Counted from the stretch's first letter, positions 48,785 through 58,499 are shown. The stretch is 64,000 bases of DNA from Nitrosospira multiformis (GCF_003050865.1 NZ_QAOK01000016.1:1-64000); one strand, 5' to 3'. Numbers and translations: made by a program. The notes: a model not told the origin generated them from the sequence alone.

Positions 48785-48820
48785 GTCATACCGGCGAAAG
48801 CCGGTCTCCCAGTGACATTC
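48785..48820 (+). repeat. Palindromic intergenic repeat
   Basis: Contains the hairpin ACCGGC-GAAA-GCCGGT at 48790-48805, led by GTCAT and followed by CTCCCAGTGACATTC. This shape is typical of REP-like or Correia-like dispersed elements in betaproteobacteria. It lies 75 bases before the dispersed 43-bp repeat, and the two may be parts of one mobile unit. Confidence 0.55.
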
Positions 48821-48879
48821 AAAGCACGCCATTATTGGTTTGGGCTGGATTCCGGTTTGCTAGATTCCGGGTCAGGCCT

Positions 48880-48922
48880 GGAATGACGGGATTCATAGTA
48901 TTTTCTGCCGGATCAATAGTCT
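48880..48922 (+). repeat. Dispersed repeat, copy upstream of lptM
   Basis: Begins GGAATGACGGGATTCATAG and ends GGATCAATAGTCT; nearly identical to 35716-35759. Confidence 0.8.
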
Positions 48923-49025
48923 CGAAATGTACCCTTATTAAGGGCCAATTTTAGAAAATTCGTGACTCCGCCAGAGTCCTTCCCCTTTGTGTTAGTATCC
49001 CCGATTTCTCGCCCCACACAACCCG

Positions 49026-49160
49026 ATGCGCCTCCTCACTCTTCTCGCCCTGACCGCCCTGCTGCTGAATGCCTGCGGCCTCAAGGGACCCCTCTATCTC
49101 CCGCAGGAGCCTGCTCCTGTGCAGCCACAAAAATCCCCGGATACAGAGAAAAAGAAGTGA
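49026..49160 (+). CDS. lptM: Small lipoprotein LptM (YifL-like)
   Basis: A 44-residue lipoprotein too short for most gene finders. A signal segment of Leu/Ala/Thr ends in the lipobox LLNAC (Cys17), followed by the family signature GLKGPLYLP and a Pro/Gln/Lys tail. LptM assists correct disulfide formation in the LPS translocon LptD in E. coli. It lies directly before lysA and its stop overlaps the lysA GTG (GTGA), the classic lptM-lysA arrangement. Confidence 0.92.
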   Translation: MRLLTLLALTALLLNACGLKGPLYLPQEPAPVQPQKSPDTEKKK

Positions 49161-50413
49161 GCAGTTTTCCTTCGTTCAGCTACCACAATGGTCGTTTGTG
49201 CGCGGAGTCGGTGCAACTGGAGCGCGTCGCCCTTGAATTCGGCACGCCCTGCTACGTCTATTCGCGTGCGGCGCTGACGGCAGCATACCGGGAATTCGAC
49301 GATGCCTTTGCGAGACGAGATCATCTAGTCTGTTATGCCGTCAAGGCCAATTCCAATCTTGCCATTCTCAACCTGCTGGCCCGCCTGGGGAGTGGTTTTG
49401 ACATCGTCTCCGGGGGAGAGCTTCAGCGGGTATTGAAGGCGGGGGGCGATCCACAAAAAATCGTTTTTTCGGGTGTGGGCAAGCAGCCTGCGGAAATGAA
49501 AGCGGCGCTCGAAGCCGGCATACGGTGCTTCAATGTGGAATCGGAAGCGGAGCTGCATGTGCTGAACCGCGTGGCCGGGGAAATGGGCAAGGTTGCGCCG
49601 GTGAGCCTGCGGGTGAATCCGGATGTGGATGCGAAAACGCATCCGTATATTTCCACCGGACTCAAGGAAAACAAGTTCGGCATTCCTTTCGATGAGGCAG
49701 AGGCGATTTATGCTTCTGCGCAGGAGCTCGGCAATGTACAGGTGGCTGGTCTCGATTGCCATATCGGCTCGCAATTGACGGAACTGGCGCCTTTCATCGA
49801 AACCTGCAAGAAGATGCTGGGGCTGCTCGACCGGCTGGAGGCGCAAGGGTTGGAGATCGAGCATCTCGATCTGGGTGGCGGCCTGGGGATACGTTATGCC
49901 GGAGAAAATCCCCCCTCGGCACGGGAATATGTCGAGGCGTTACGCAGCGTGGTAGGCAGTCGCAGGCAAAAAATCCTGATCGAACCGGGAAGGTCGCTGG
50001 TGGGGAATGCGGGTGTACTGCTTACAGCCGTCGAGTATCTCAAGCCTACGCCGCATCGCGATTTCGCCATTGTCGATGCGGCCATGAACGATCTGATGCG
50101 CCCGGCGTTATACAAGGCTTACCATGAAATCCTTCCGGTAGTTGCGCGCAGCGAGATGGATGCAAAAACCCATCAGGTTGTCGGCCCGGTGTGTGAAACC
50201 GGCGATTTTCTCGGACATGACCGCCATCTGGCGCTGGCTCAGGGTGATCTGCTCGCTGTGATGTCCGCCGGCGCTTATGGCATGAGCATGAGCTCCAACT
50301 ACAATACGCGCCCGCGCGCCGCCGAGGTGATGATCGACGGCAACCGTATCCATCTCATCCGCGAGCGGGAATCGATCGAGCAATTGATGGCGGGCGAGAA
50401 AATCCTCCCGTAG
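49157..50413 (+). CDS. lysA: Diaminopimelate decarboxylase
   Basis: Last step of lysine synthesis, PLP-dependent. 418 residues from GTG 49157 (protein start MSSFPSFSYHNG); a longer frame exists but covers lptM. The PLP lysine is in CYAVKANSNL, and the alanine-racemase-like barrel shows GLDCHIGSQ and DLGGGLGIRY; the active-site block GPVCETGDFLG is complete. Converges with mgtE twelve bases on. Confidence 0.96.
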   Translation: MSSFPSFSYHNGRLCAESVQLERVALEFGTPCYVYSRAALTAAYREFDDAFARRDHLVCYAVKANSNLAILNLLARLGSGFDIVSGGELQRVLKAGGDPQKIVFSGVGKQPAEMKAALEAGIRCFNVESEAELHVLNRVAGEMGKVAPVSLRVNPDVDAKTHPYISTGLKENKFGIPFDEAEAIYASAQELGNVQVAGLDCHIGSQLTELAPFIETCKKMLGLLDRLEAQGLEIEHLDLGGGLGIRYAGENPPSAREYVEALRSVVGSRRQKILIEPGRSLVGNAGVLLTAVEYLKPTPHRDFAIVDAAMNDLMRPALYKAYHEILPVVARSEMDAKTHQVVGPVCETGDFLGHDRHLALAQGDLLAVMSAGAYGMSMSSNYNTRPRAAEVMIDGNRIHLIRERESIEQLMAGEKILP

Positions 50414-50425
50414 CTATTACGCGAG

Positions 50426-51862
50426 TCACAGCAGGAAAAGAGTCGCAAGCCCGAGGAAGATAAAAAAACCTCCGCTGTCGGTCACGGCGGTGATCATCAC
50501 GCTGGAGCCCGCGGCGGGATCGCGCCCCAGGCTGTGCAGGGTCAGCGGTATGAGCACGCCCATGAGCGCAGCCAGCAACAGGTTGAGCATCATTGCCATC
50601 ATCATCACTAGGCTGAGCGAAAAACTGCGGTAAATGATGTAAGCAAACCCGCCGACCACCGCACCCCACACCAGGCCGTTTACGGCGCTCACGCCGATCT
50701 CCTTGGTGATCAGCGTGCGGGCATTCCCGCCATTCAATTGCCCCAGAGCGAGCGCCCGCACGATCATGGTAATAGTCTGATTGCCGGAGTTTCCCCCTAT
50801 TCCGGCAATGATTGGCATGAGCGCGGCCAGGGCAACGAGTTTTTCGATCGAATCTTCAAACAGGCCGATCACCCGCGAGGCGACGAACGCGGTAACAAGG
50901 TTGATGGCAAGCCAGGTCCAGCGGTTCTTGAGACTCTTCCAGATGGGCGCGAACAGGTCTTCTTCCTGACTCAAGCCGCCTACGCTCAGGGCTTCGCTGG
51001 CTGATTCTTCCCGGATAAAATCCATCACGGCATCGATCGTGACGCGCCCCACCAGTTTTCCTTCCGCATTCACCACCGCGGCGGTAACGAGGTCGTAGCG
51101 CTCGAACGCCTGCGCTGCCTGTTGCGCCCTTTCGTCAGGATAGAACACGATGGTTTCCTTGCTCATGACCGAACTTACCAGCACTGCCGGGTCGCTTACC
51201 AGCAGGCGGTTCAAGGGTAGCACGCCCTTGAAATACTCGTTCCGGTCCACCACGAACAACAGATCGGTCTGATCCGGCAACTCGTTCAGGCGGCGCAAGT
51301 AACGAAGCACCACTTCCAGCGTTACATCCTCACGAATAGTGACCACATCGAAATCCATGAGCGCGCCCACCGCGTCTTCCGGATAGGACATGGCCGCCCG
51401 CAGCTTCTCGCGCTCTTCCATGGGAAGAGACTGGAACACATCTTCGAGAACGTCGCGGGGAAGATCAGGCGCGATGTCCGCGATTTCATCGGCATCGAGC
51501 TGTTCTGCCGCAGCGCGCATCTCGCCGCGTTCCATCGAGGCGATAAGGGTTTCACGGACGGCGTCCGACACCTCCAGCAGGATTTCGCCGTCACGCTCCG
51601 CCTTGACCAAATCCCAGATCAGCAAGCGGTCTTCGAGCGGCATCACCTCGATGATGTGGGCGACGTCAGCGGGATGAAGCTCGTCAAGGAACTTTTGCAA
51701 CTCAGCCAGGCTTTGCCCGTGCAGCAGTCCATCCACGAGCGCCTGCTCGGGCATGGGCTGCGGTGGCAGTAGCTCTTCCGCGAGCTTGTGCTCGTACAGT
51801 AGCTGAACCACCCGCTGCAAATGTTCTTGCAGGTTTTCTGTTTCCCTGAGGTTATTTGCCAT
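50426..51862 (-). CDS. mgtE: Magnesium transporter MgtE
   Basis: A 478-residue magnesium channel. The N-domain (about 35-135, LHPADVAHIIEVMP), paired CBS domains (about 140-265) and five C-terminal membrane helices are present, with the pore motif PIIAGIGGNSGNQT. Cytosolic Mg2+ bound between the N and CBS domains gates the pore. Together with CorA this window carries two magnesium systems. Confidence 0.96.
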   Translation of the reverse strand: MANNLRETENLQEHLQRVVQLLYEHKLAEELLPPQPMPEQALVDGLLHGQSLAELQKFLDELHPADVAHIIEVMPLEDRLLIWDLVKAERDGEILLEVSDAVRETLIASMERGEMRAAAEQLDADEIADIAPDLPRDVLEDVFQSLPMEEREKLRAAMSYPEDAVGALMDFDVVTIREDVTLEVVLRYLRRLNELPDQTDLLFVVDRNEYFKGVLPLNRLLVSDPAVLVSSVMSKETIVFYPDERAQQAAQAFERYDLVTAAVVNAEGKLVGRVTIDAVMDFIREESASEALSVGGLSQEEDLFAPIWKSLKNRWTWLAINLVTAFVASRVIGLFEDSIEKLVALAALMPIIAGIGGNSGNQTITMIVRALALGQLNGGNARTLITKEIGVSAVNGLVWGAVVGGFAYIIYRSFSLSLVMMMAMMLNLLLAALMGVLIPLTLHSLGRDPAAGSSVMITAVTDSGGFFIFLGLATLFLL

Positions 51863-52087
51863 TAGGGGAGGTTCCTGGAACAGGTTTTACCTGATTGTAG
51901 GGAAAAAAACGTCGAATATTATGACAAGGCGAGCGAAGACGCAAACCCCCCCATAAAAGCATGGAGAAGCCAATCGGCAGCCAGCAACCGGCAGCGCCGA
52001 CAGCCAACGGGATGGAACTTCTCCCACAACTCGAGGCTCTGCCCGAAAAGCAGAGCCATCGGCCACCTCGACCTCTGCTATTTTATC

Positions 52088-52780
52088 TCAGGGAATGGAA
52101 GCCGATGCCATGCGACGCAGGATTATGCGCGTTTTCTTCGACAGCCAGGCCGTATTGCGATTTTCGTCGTAGAAGCGGGGACTGGGAACCATGGCAGCGA
52201 GCCGGGCCGCCTGCTCCCTTGAGACAGAAGAAGCGGAAATACCGTAGTAATGGCGAGCCGCCGCCTCGGCCCCGAACACCACATTGCCCCATTCGATCAC
52301 ATTCAGGTAAATCTCCAGGATACGGCGTTTGGACATCACCTTTTCGAGCATCAGCGTGATGAACGCTTCCTGGAGTTTGCGCCAGGGAGTTTTGTCACCG
52401 GAAAGAAACAGGTTTTTTGCCAGTTGCTGACTGATGGTGGAGCCCCCCATGATCAACCTGCCCTTTTTCAGGTTTTTCTCGTACGCTTTCTGGATAGCGT
52501 CGAAATCGAATCCTTCATGCTCCAGAAATTTCGCGTCCTCGGCTGCAATGATTGCACGCTTGAGATGCGGAGAAATCTGTTCGTAAGGAATCCAGCGGGT
52601 ACGCAGTGCAGCCTTCGTATTTTTTTCCCGCAGTGTTTCCAGCCGGGTTTGCATGAAAGCGCTGGAAGAAGGATTGAAATAGTTCCAGTAGACAACCTGG
52701 CTGAAAATCCAGAATTGATAGGTAAATATGGCGGCAATGAAAAACAGGAATATCCGCCAGAACCAGCGCTTGAAAAACAT
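52088..52780 (-). CDS. mtgA: Monofunctional biosynthetic peptidoglycan transglycosylase
   Basis: A 230-residue glycosyltransferase family 51 enzyme that extends glycan strands from lipid II. One membrane helix near residues 7-26 is followed by the catalytic domain with AAEDAKFLEHEGFD (catalytic Glu), GGSTISQQLAKNLFL and the KRRILEIYLNVIEWG block. I start at ATG 52780 (GGAATAATAAGA upstream) rather than the longer frame from 52831, which places polar residues before the helix. Confidence 0.94.
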   Translation of the reverse strand: MFFKRWFWRIFLFFIAAIFTYQFWIFSQVVYWNYFNPSSSAFMQTRLETLREKNTKAALRTRWIPYEQISPHLKRAIIAAEDAKFLEHEGFDFDAIQKAYEKNLKKGRLIMGGSTISQQLAKNLFLSGDKTPWRKLQEAFITLMLEKVMSKRRILEIYLNVIEWGNVVFGAEAAARHYYGISASSVSREQAARLAAMVPSPRFYDENRNTAWLSKKTRIILRRMASASIP

Positions 52781-52866
52781 TCTTATTATTCCTACTGTTG
52801 TTCCGAGGTTGCGCAGTTGCGCCACCCTCACTGGCGGATGACGCTATCGCTGCTCCGCCTATCAAT

Positions 52867-53694
52867 CTACGGACTGCCGAGGCTTGACCTTAACATTTCA
52901 ATGACCGGTTCCGTTTCCGGCCTTGTCCCGCGCCAGAGAAAGAAGGATTCGGCCGCCTGCTCCACCAGCATGCCGATTCCATCGGCCAGCCGCGCTGCCC
53001 CCTGCTGCTGCGCGAATTGCAGAAAAGGAGTGTGCCCCTTGCCGTACATCATATCGTAGGCCAGCGAAGCGGCAGCAAAAATACCTTTGGGCTGAGGCGG
53101 CAGGTCGCCGTGCAGGCTGGCGGAGGTGGCATTGATGACAAGGTCGAATTCCTGCCCCCGGAGATCCCCGTACGCTGTGGAGACAACGTTCCCCGAGGAC
53201 GCAAACAACTGCTGCAAGTCATCTGCTTTTTGCCGGGTGCGATTGGCAATTGTAAGCACCGCAGGCTCGTGCTCGAGCACGGGTCTGATTACGCCACGCG
53301 CTGCCCCACCCGCGCCCATGAGCAAGACCCGCCGCCCACCGAGCGCATATCCGAGATTGACGACGATGTCCCGCACCAACCCCGCACCGTCCGTATTATC
53401 TCCCAGGATGTCATCCGCCTCGAACACAAGCGTGTTCACTGCCCCAGCCGCCTTCGCCCGCTCCGTGAGCCGGCTTGATAGTGCGCACGCTTCCAGCTTG
53501 AATGGCACGGTTACATTCGCTCCTTTGCCGCCCCGCTGCCTGAAGGCAACTACCGTTTCCACGAATCCATCCAATGGCGCAAGTATCGCTTCATAATGGA
53601 TATCCTGCCCGGCTTGACGGGCAAACCCGGCATGAATCAGGGGCGACTTGCTGTGGGCGACAGGATTACCGATGACGGCATAAAGATCACTCAT
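52867..53694 (-). CDS. aroE: Shikimate dehydrogenase
   Basis: NADPH-dependent step of the aromatic amino acid pathway. 275 residues from ATG 53694. The shikimate site (GNPVAHSKSPLIH), the catalytic Lys in NVTVPFKLEA, the Asp in DNTDGAGL and the NADP loop LMGAGGAARGV are all present. Lies between mtgA and the TonB-like gene as in other betaproteobacteria. Confidence 0.96.
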   Translation of the reverse strand: MSDLYAVIGNPVAHSKSPLIHAGFARQAGQDIHYEAILAPLDGFVETVVAFRQRGGKGANVTVPFKLEACALSSRLTERAKAAGAVNTLVFEADDILGDNTDGAGLVRDIVVNLGYALGGRRVLLMGAGGAARGVIRPVLEHEPAVLTIANRTRQKADDLQQLFASSGNVVSTAYGDLRGQEFDLVINATSASLHGDLPPQPKGIFAAASLAYDMMYGKGHTPFLQFAQQQGAARLADGIGMLVEQAAESFFLWRGTRPETEPVIEMLRSSLGSP

Positions 53695-53812
53695 GGTCAC
53701 TCCCGGTGTAAGTCATGGAATCAGACTCCGACTGGAGCCCGACCGGGAGGAGGAAACAGGGAGACATGCGATTGTGAGCAATACCGGCGGGCAAATCGGT
53801 ACGCCCGCATGA

Positions 53813-54820
53813 TCACTCACTTGTCAGCTCATCGGCGCTGGTGAATACCCAGGAGCGGGTAATATGCAGGACGTCCGTATCACGGCTGAGTTCAGGAGGA
53901 AAAGGGGCGAAGCCATTTTGCCCCGCCAGCTTCACGATACGGACGGCTGCCTGATCCAGAATTTTCTTTCCGGAAGAGCGGTTTATTTCAACCGATTCCA
54001 GGCTGCCATCGGAACGGATGCCAACGGTAAGCTGCAAGCTACCATACAGCTGTTCACGTTTTGCCGCCTCGGGGTAATTGAGGTTGCCAATACGTTCTAC
54101 CTTGAGGCGCCAGTCTTCGGCATAACGAGCAAAACGATAGTCCCGGGTACGGCTTCCGATAAACTTTCGTTTCAGCGGCTTTTGATTGGTTTCAAGACTC
54201 GCATCGCCGCGCGCCGCTACGCGTGCGATTGCCAATCCGCGCTGAACCAGGTCCGCAGTATCAAAGATAGCGTTCTGGTCCTGCCTGGTTTGAATCTGAG
54301 GCTGAGCTTGGGCGACCAGGGGATCAGGCTCATCAGCACTTTGATGGCTGTCATTCTCAGTGACTGCCATCAATGGCGGTGTCCGGAGTTCGCGCGACCC
54401 TGCTTCCTGGACAGAGGGAGCGAAGGGGGCGGAATCGGCAATAGTCTCCCGGGGAATATTTGCTGCATCTTCCTGCTTCGGCAAGGGAGGAATGGGTTGG
54501 GTTGGATGACGGCTGGCGTTGCCTTTTACAGCTGGAGTGTCGCGCGCCACGCGCGGCAACGCTTCTTTCCTGTCCACCTTGTCCGCCTTGTCCGGATGGG
54601 GAGCGGGCTCCCTGTTCACCAGCATCACTTCCAGCGGCGCGCTCACTGCACGGATTTGCGAAAGAGGAAACTTGAAAGTAACGCCGGACAGAACCACGAC
54701 ATGGAGAATAACCGAGACCAGTATCGCGGTTTTCAGGCGCGATACTCCATTCAACGGCGAGCTGTAACTCGCGCCCGGATTAAACTCGTTTAAGGTCGGT
54801 ATTGTCGGATTGGCGCTCAA
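53813..54820 (-). CDS. TonB-like energy transducer
   Basis: A 335-residue protein with a membrane helix near 29-50, a long Pro/Ala/Glu-rich region to about 240 and a C-terminal TonB domain (YPEAAKREQLYGSLQLTVGI, SGKKILDQAAVRIV). It starts at TTG 54820. It may energise outer-membrane transport, but no ExbB/ExbD or receptor genes adjoin it; similar proteins next to aroE occur in many betaproteobacteria without a proven transport role. Confidence 0.88.
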   Translation of the reverse strand: MSANPTIPTLNEFNPGASYSSPLNGVSRLKTAILVSVILHVVVLSGVTFKFPLSQIRAVSAPLEVMLVNREPAPHPDKADKVDRKEALPRVARDTPAVKGNASRHPTQPIPPLPKQEDAANIPRETIADSAPFAPSVQEAGSRELRTPPLMAVTENDSHQSADEPDPLVAQAQPQIQTRQDQNAIFDTADLVQRGLAIARVAARGDASLETNQKPLKRKFIGSRTRDYRFARYAEDWRLKVERIGNLNYPEAAKREQLYGSLQLTVGIRSDGSLESVEINRSSGKKILDQAAVRIVKLAGQNGFAPFPPELSRDTDVLHITRSWVFTSADELTSE

Positions 54821-54895
54821 ATCTGCCGAAGACCGAAGAATAGTGAGGCTGAAAGGCCGTAAACCGTAACGGCCTGCTATGTTACAGGATAAATC

Positions 54896-56749
54896 TCAAG
54901 CTTGCAGTTTTCTCAGGAATTTTATGCTGAAGGTAAGTTCCAGCAGATCGATATTCGAGATTTCAACCTCGACAGCCGTTTCCGGCGGCAGCTCCGGCAA
55001 CGATGCAACACGCGCCACAAGCGGCAGGCGATCGAGCTTCACCAGGTTTTCCTTCAACACCTGCGCGCCTGTTGCCAGAACATTTTCCTGCAATAACCAG
55101 CGCAAGCACCAGTAGCGTTCCATCGAGCGTTGAAAATCCCCGTACACCTCATAAGTGGACTCGAAATTCCGCATGAACATGTGCAGGCTCTCGCTCTCCC
55201 TCGTATAAGGAGGTTCTTCTCCTCGCAGCAACGCAACCAGTTGCCGCTGATTGATGAAATCCACGTAGCGGCGCATGGGCGAACTGATCCAGGCGTACTG
55301 GGAAACACCGAGACCCTGATGCGGCGCCGGTGACGTGCTCATCCTGACCTTGCCATTGCCCTGACTCCGATAAATGCCGGCGACTCCGCTATCCGCAAGC
55401 AGCCGGCCCCATTCGGCATTCACGTAAATCATCAACTCAGACACTACCTTATCGATGGGCGAGCCCCGGCGGCGCTCGGTAATCATGATATGATCGCCGT
55501 GAAGATTGAAGCTGTAATCGATGCGTTCGTTATTGCTGTCGTTGGTCTTGCCCCGGAGTGTTTCCATCTTGCAGGCGAAATTCCATAGTGCGCCCAGCTC
55601 CCTGCCGAAGGGATGATCGATGTTTCCTCCAGCCAGGGTAGATTCATTGAATTGCTCCTCCAATGTGTCGTGTCGGAGGTTGACCGCAACCTTTACTTGC
55701 TCGATGCGCGTGCTGGTGGCAGTCACCGTGAAATCATCGGCCACGTCCAGATACATCGAGACAGCGGGACGCAATTGTTTTTCGTTCAATGTGTACTGCT
55801 GTATCACCGGTTCCGGCAACATGGTGATCTTGTTGCCCGGAATATACACGGTTGAGGCACGCTGTTCCGCCACTCTGTCCAAGGGCGAACCTGGCGCAAT
55901 GCCCAGCGTGGGTACGGCAATGTGAATGCCGATGCGGAAACTTCCCAGCGTTAGCGGCATAACGGAAAAGGCATCGTCAATTTCAGTGGTGGTGACATCA
56001 TCGATGCTGAAAGCGGCCACATCGGCTACCGGCAGATCGGGCAGGACCGCCAACTGATCTGCGTCCAGTTCTCCGAAGCCGGTACCCTCGGGAAAATGCT
56101 CCAGCAGGAAACGGTTGAGATGGTAGTCATGCGTCGAAGGAATCGCGCCGCATTTTTGCAGCAACTGGGAAACACTCAGTTTCGTTGCGGCACAGACGGC
56201 ATCCAGCGCTTTCCACTCGACCGAATTTTTTTCCGGACGATAAAGCAGATTGAACAGTGACGGCTTGAATTCTTCCGGGAGGATAAACTCGCTCAGCGAT
56301 TGCATATAACGAGCCTGCTGTTCCGCCTGGCGGCGCTTTTTCTCCTGGCTGGCAAGCGCCGCCTCCAGCGCTTTCGGCGGCGCAGCCTTGTAGCGGCCGC
56401 GCCCTTTCTTGTAAAAATACATCGGGGCGCTGTGCAGCCGGATCAATACCGCAGCCGCTTCTTCCGGCGTCACCCGATCGCCGAAATAATCTGCGGCAAG
56501 CGCATCGCTGGCAAATTCGGCCTCACTCTCGCAGCATTCCCAGAGAAAATTCGGGTCAAGGTCTTCCGCCGTTTTTTGCGCGACATCCATGAATTCAGTC
56601 AATGAGGACGCGTCAAACCGCAGCAGCACAGATGCTGCCTTTATTTTTGCTCGCTTGCCGTGAGGCGCCTCCACCTGCAGCGAAGTCGTGTTATCGGCAA
56701 GAACCGCACCTACCTTGAAGGTGCCTTCCTCTTCGTAAAAAACATTCAT
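54896..56749 (-). CDS. RNB-domain exoribonuclease (RNase II family)
   Basis: A 617-residue enzyme that degrades RNA 3' to 5'. The RNB domain spans about 235-540, with the metal-binding Asp cluster SIDDVTTTEIDDAF and the downstream SPAPHQGLGVSQYAW and SSPMRRYVDFINQRQL motifs. The N-terminal part differs from E. coli RNase II and R and lacks a recognisable cold-shock domain at the front; this is the shorter form usual next to aroE in betaproteobacteria. Confidence 0.92.
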   Translation of the reverse strand: MNVFYEEEGTFKVGAVLADNTTSLQVEAPHGKRAKIKAASVLLRFDASSLTEFMDVAQKTAEDLDPNFLWECCESEAEFASDALAADYFGDRVTPEEAAAVLIRLHSAPMYFYKKGRGRYKAAPPKALEAALASQEKKRRQAEQQARYMQSLSEFILPEEFKPSLFNLLYRPEKNSVEWKALDAVCAATKLSVSQLLQKCGAIPSTHDYHLNRFLLEHFPEGTGFGELDADQLAVLPDLPVADVAAFSIDDVTTTEIDDAFSVMPLTLGSFRIGIHIAVPTLGIAPGSPLDRVAEQRASTVYIPGNKITMLPEPVIQQYTLNEKQLRPAVSMYLDVADDFTVTATSTRIEQVKVAVNLRHDTLEEQFNESTLAGGNIDHPFGRELGALWNFACKMETLRGKTNDSNNERIDYSFNLHGDHIMITERRRGSPIDKVVSELMIYVNAEWGRLLADSGVAGIYRSQGNGKVRMSTSPAPHQGLGVSQYAWISSPMRRYVDFINQRQLVALLRGEEPPYTRESESLHMFMRNFESTYEVYGDFQRSMERYWCLRWLLQENVLATGAQVLKENLVKLDRLPLVARVASLPELPPETAVEVEISNIDLLELTFSIKFLRKLQA

Positions 56750-57154
56750 GAAATGATTCTAGGGGCAAGCGGAAAGACATGAGACTTGGCGAGGCCAGAT
56801 CTCAGTGCATATCGGTCATCAGATTATAGCCTATAGCCCGAAACGTATTTTCAGCAGGTTGGACCAGGCGCTGTTCCACCTGAGCAAAACGGCTGATGGT
56901 AAAGAGAAAAGGCTATCAATGATGACGAGGGCTTTGTCGTCAATCGAGACGACCCGCAGGAAGTCCCGAAAAACCCAAATCTTAGATGCTCGGCGGGGAC
57001 AAAAGTTTTCTATTCTGTCGGTTTTTTTCGACAAGATCACGCAGCGAACCTCCGTTCGCACTGAGTCTATCGGCAGGCTCAGGACAAGCTTGTCGAAGCA
57101 TACAAGGAAGGAGCGGTCCTCAGGATATGTTTCTCTGCCTGGCGATTAGCCGAT
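56750..57154. other. Intergenic region between the RNB gene and the hydrolase gene
   Basis: No gene recognised in 405 bases. A 114-codon frame on the plus strand has no ribosome-binding site or family resemblance. A degenerate relative of the 4.43-kb repeat (core CAGGCTCAGG) lies near 57070-57100, overlapping the inverted pair GACAAGCTTGTC. The region marks the border between conserved genes and the accessory cassette. Confidence 0.5.
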
Positions 57155-58468
57155 TTATGCAGTTGCGACGGCTCTGCGCACCATGTAGCCAACTTCCTTC
57201 CCTTTTACATCCTTGTGGTCCTTGATGAAATCGCTGGCTTCCAGATTGAAACAGGTGTCGGCCTTGAAAGTATAGGCACCGCCTACGGGAAGCAACTTAC
57301 CTTCGACGGCTTCGCCCTGCTCCATTTTCTGTGCTCCGTTACGACCCATCGCTCCAAACAGGTCATCCTTATCGCCAAACGCCATGGTTTTATCGCCGCT
57401 GATGCGAGATGCAAGCGGATATGCCAGACCTACCGCTCTATCATTGGGCGTATGCGTGATAAGGACTGGACCCTTGACTCGATGATTATCCACGACCCCA
57501 CGGTAAAATCCCTGTTCAATCCTTGAAAACCCGTTCTGGGAGAAAGCCGCCTGGAGAAGTGCCATGCTTTTTATCTTGTCGGTTTTCGAGTTCAGTGCCG
57601 CGGAGGTGACAACGCGGCAGCCGAAGCTGTGCCCGATCAGATGGATGCGTTCGACCTGCGAGGCAAGTTTATCGATCAACGGGGCAACCCCGTTCTTGCC
57701 AACGGCTCCCGATCGCGTCTTCATCTCATAGTAGGTGGTATAGTTGAGCAGATTTATGGCAGCTGCCTTGAATCCGGAAAGAATCTCTACCAGCCCCGCC
57801 GCTCCGCCTTCTGCCGGCGCGGGAGCGCTCACACCGAGCGGCAACGCTGCCCCGCCTCCCGCAACATCCTCGCCCAGATCCTCTTCCTCGGCCTTCAGGT
57901 TTTTCATCAATTCGTTGCCGTCATCCTTGAAGAAGATATTGGACGCATCCTCCTTGCCCGCGGCACTCGGATCGAGCAGGGAGCGCATTTTTTTCACAAA
58001 TTCATCCCGGACTGACGCTTTTTCCTCGAGGTCCGGAAGCAATGCTTTCGCCTCATCAAGAAGTTTCTTGTGCTCCGGATCGGTGAAAATTTCTTTCATG
58101 TCATCCAGTTTCTCTTCCAGCCGCTTGATGGCGTCGCCATTTCCACCCCCAAGGGCGGCGCCACCTCCCCCAGTGGCAGGAGTACCCGAAACGGCAACAG
58201 ATGTATCATATTCCCTGGATGGCCAGAATACCCCCAGAATGACAGGCTTTCGCCCGGACAAATCATTTGGTTGTGCGGTGGCGGCAAAACTTGCAAAAAA
58301 GCTGTTATATAGATCTTCTGCCTTGGACTTGTTGTTGTTCCACCCGTGCGACATGATGATAAGGTCAGTCACAGCGGCAGGCAGAACAATCCCCTTTTCA
58401 GGACCCTGCCCGTTCTTGTCGAAGCTTGCTTCCACGTAAGGAATTCCCGCGATTTCATCCATTGCCAT
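57155..58468 (-). CDS. Alpha/beta hydrolase with low-complexity insertion
   Basis: A 437-residue protein with an alpha/beta hydrolase core. The oxyanion segment is IIMSHGWNNNKSKAED (near 37-52), the nucleophile elbow IGHSFG gives Ser281, an acidic residue is in TPNDRAVG, and a His lies in IKDHKD near the end. A Gly/Ala- and Glu/Lys-rich insertion of about 140 residues (90-230) separates the first strands from the nucleophile. No signal peptide, so cytoplasmic. Good AAGGAGC site before the ATG. It follows the subtilase gene by 31 bases. A lipase or esterase role is family inference; the true substrate is unknown. Confidence 0.8.
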   Translation of the reverse strand: MAMDEIAGIPYVEASFDKNGQGPEKGIVLPAAVTDLIIMSHGWNNNKSKAEDLYNSFFASFAATAQPNDLSGRKPVILGVFWPSREYDTSVAVSGTPATGGGGAALGGGNGDAIKRLEEKLDDMKEIFTDPEHKKLLDEAKALLPDLEEKASVRDEFVKKMRSLLDPSAAGKEDASNIFFKDDGNELMKNLKAEEEDLGEDVAGGGAALPLGVSAPAPAEGGAAGLVEILSGFKAAAINLLNYTTYYEMKTRSGAVGKNGVAPLIDKLASQVERIHLIGHSFGCRVVTSAALNSKTDKIKSMALLQAAFSQNGFSRIEQGFYRGVVDNHRVKGPVLITHTPNDRAVGLAYPLASRISGDKTMAFGDKDDLFGAMGRNGAQKMEQGEAVEGKLLPVGGAYTFKADTCFNLEASDFIKDHKDVKGKEVGYMVRRAVATA

Positions 58469-58499
58469 GCTCCTTTTTTCTCTTTTTATACTTTCAAAA

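Larger units (their letters stand above)
48713..49025. other. Intergenic region upstream of lptM-lysA with repeats
   Basis: No gene is seen in these 313 bases. It carries a palindromic repeat and the second copy of the dispersed 43-44 bp repeat (both listed). The promoter of lptM-lysA should lie in the last 60 bases, but I cannot point to a clear -35/-10 pair. Confidence 0.5.

Noticed and set aside
53864-54793. 309-codon frame opposite the TonB-like gene
   Set aside because: It is antisense to a gene with a clear TonB domain, has no family resemblance and follows from codon bias.
56805-57149. 114-codon frame between the RNB and hydrolase genes
   Set aside because: Ser/Arg-rich translation without family resemblance; overlaps a repeat.
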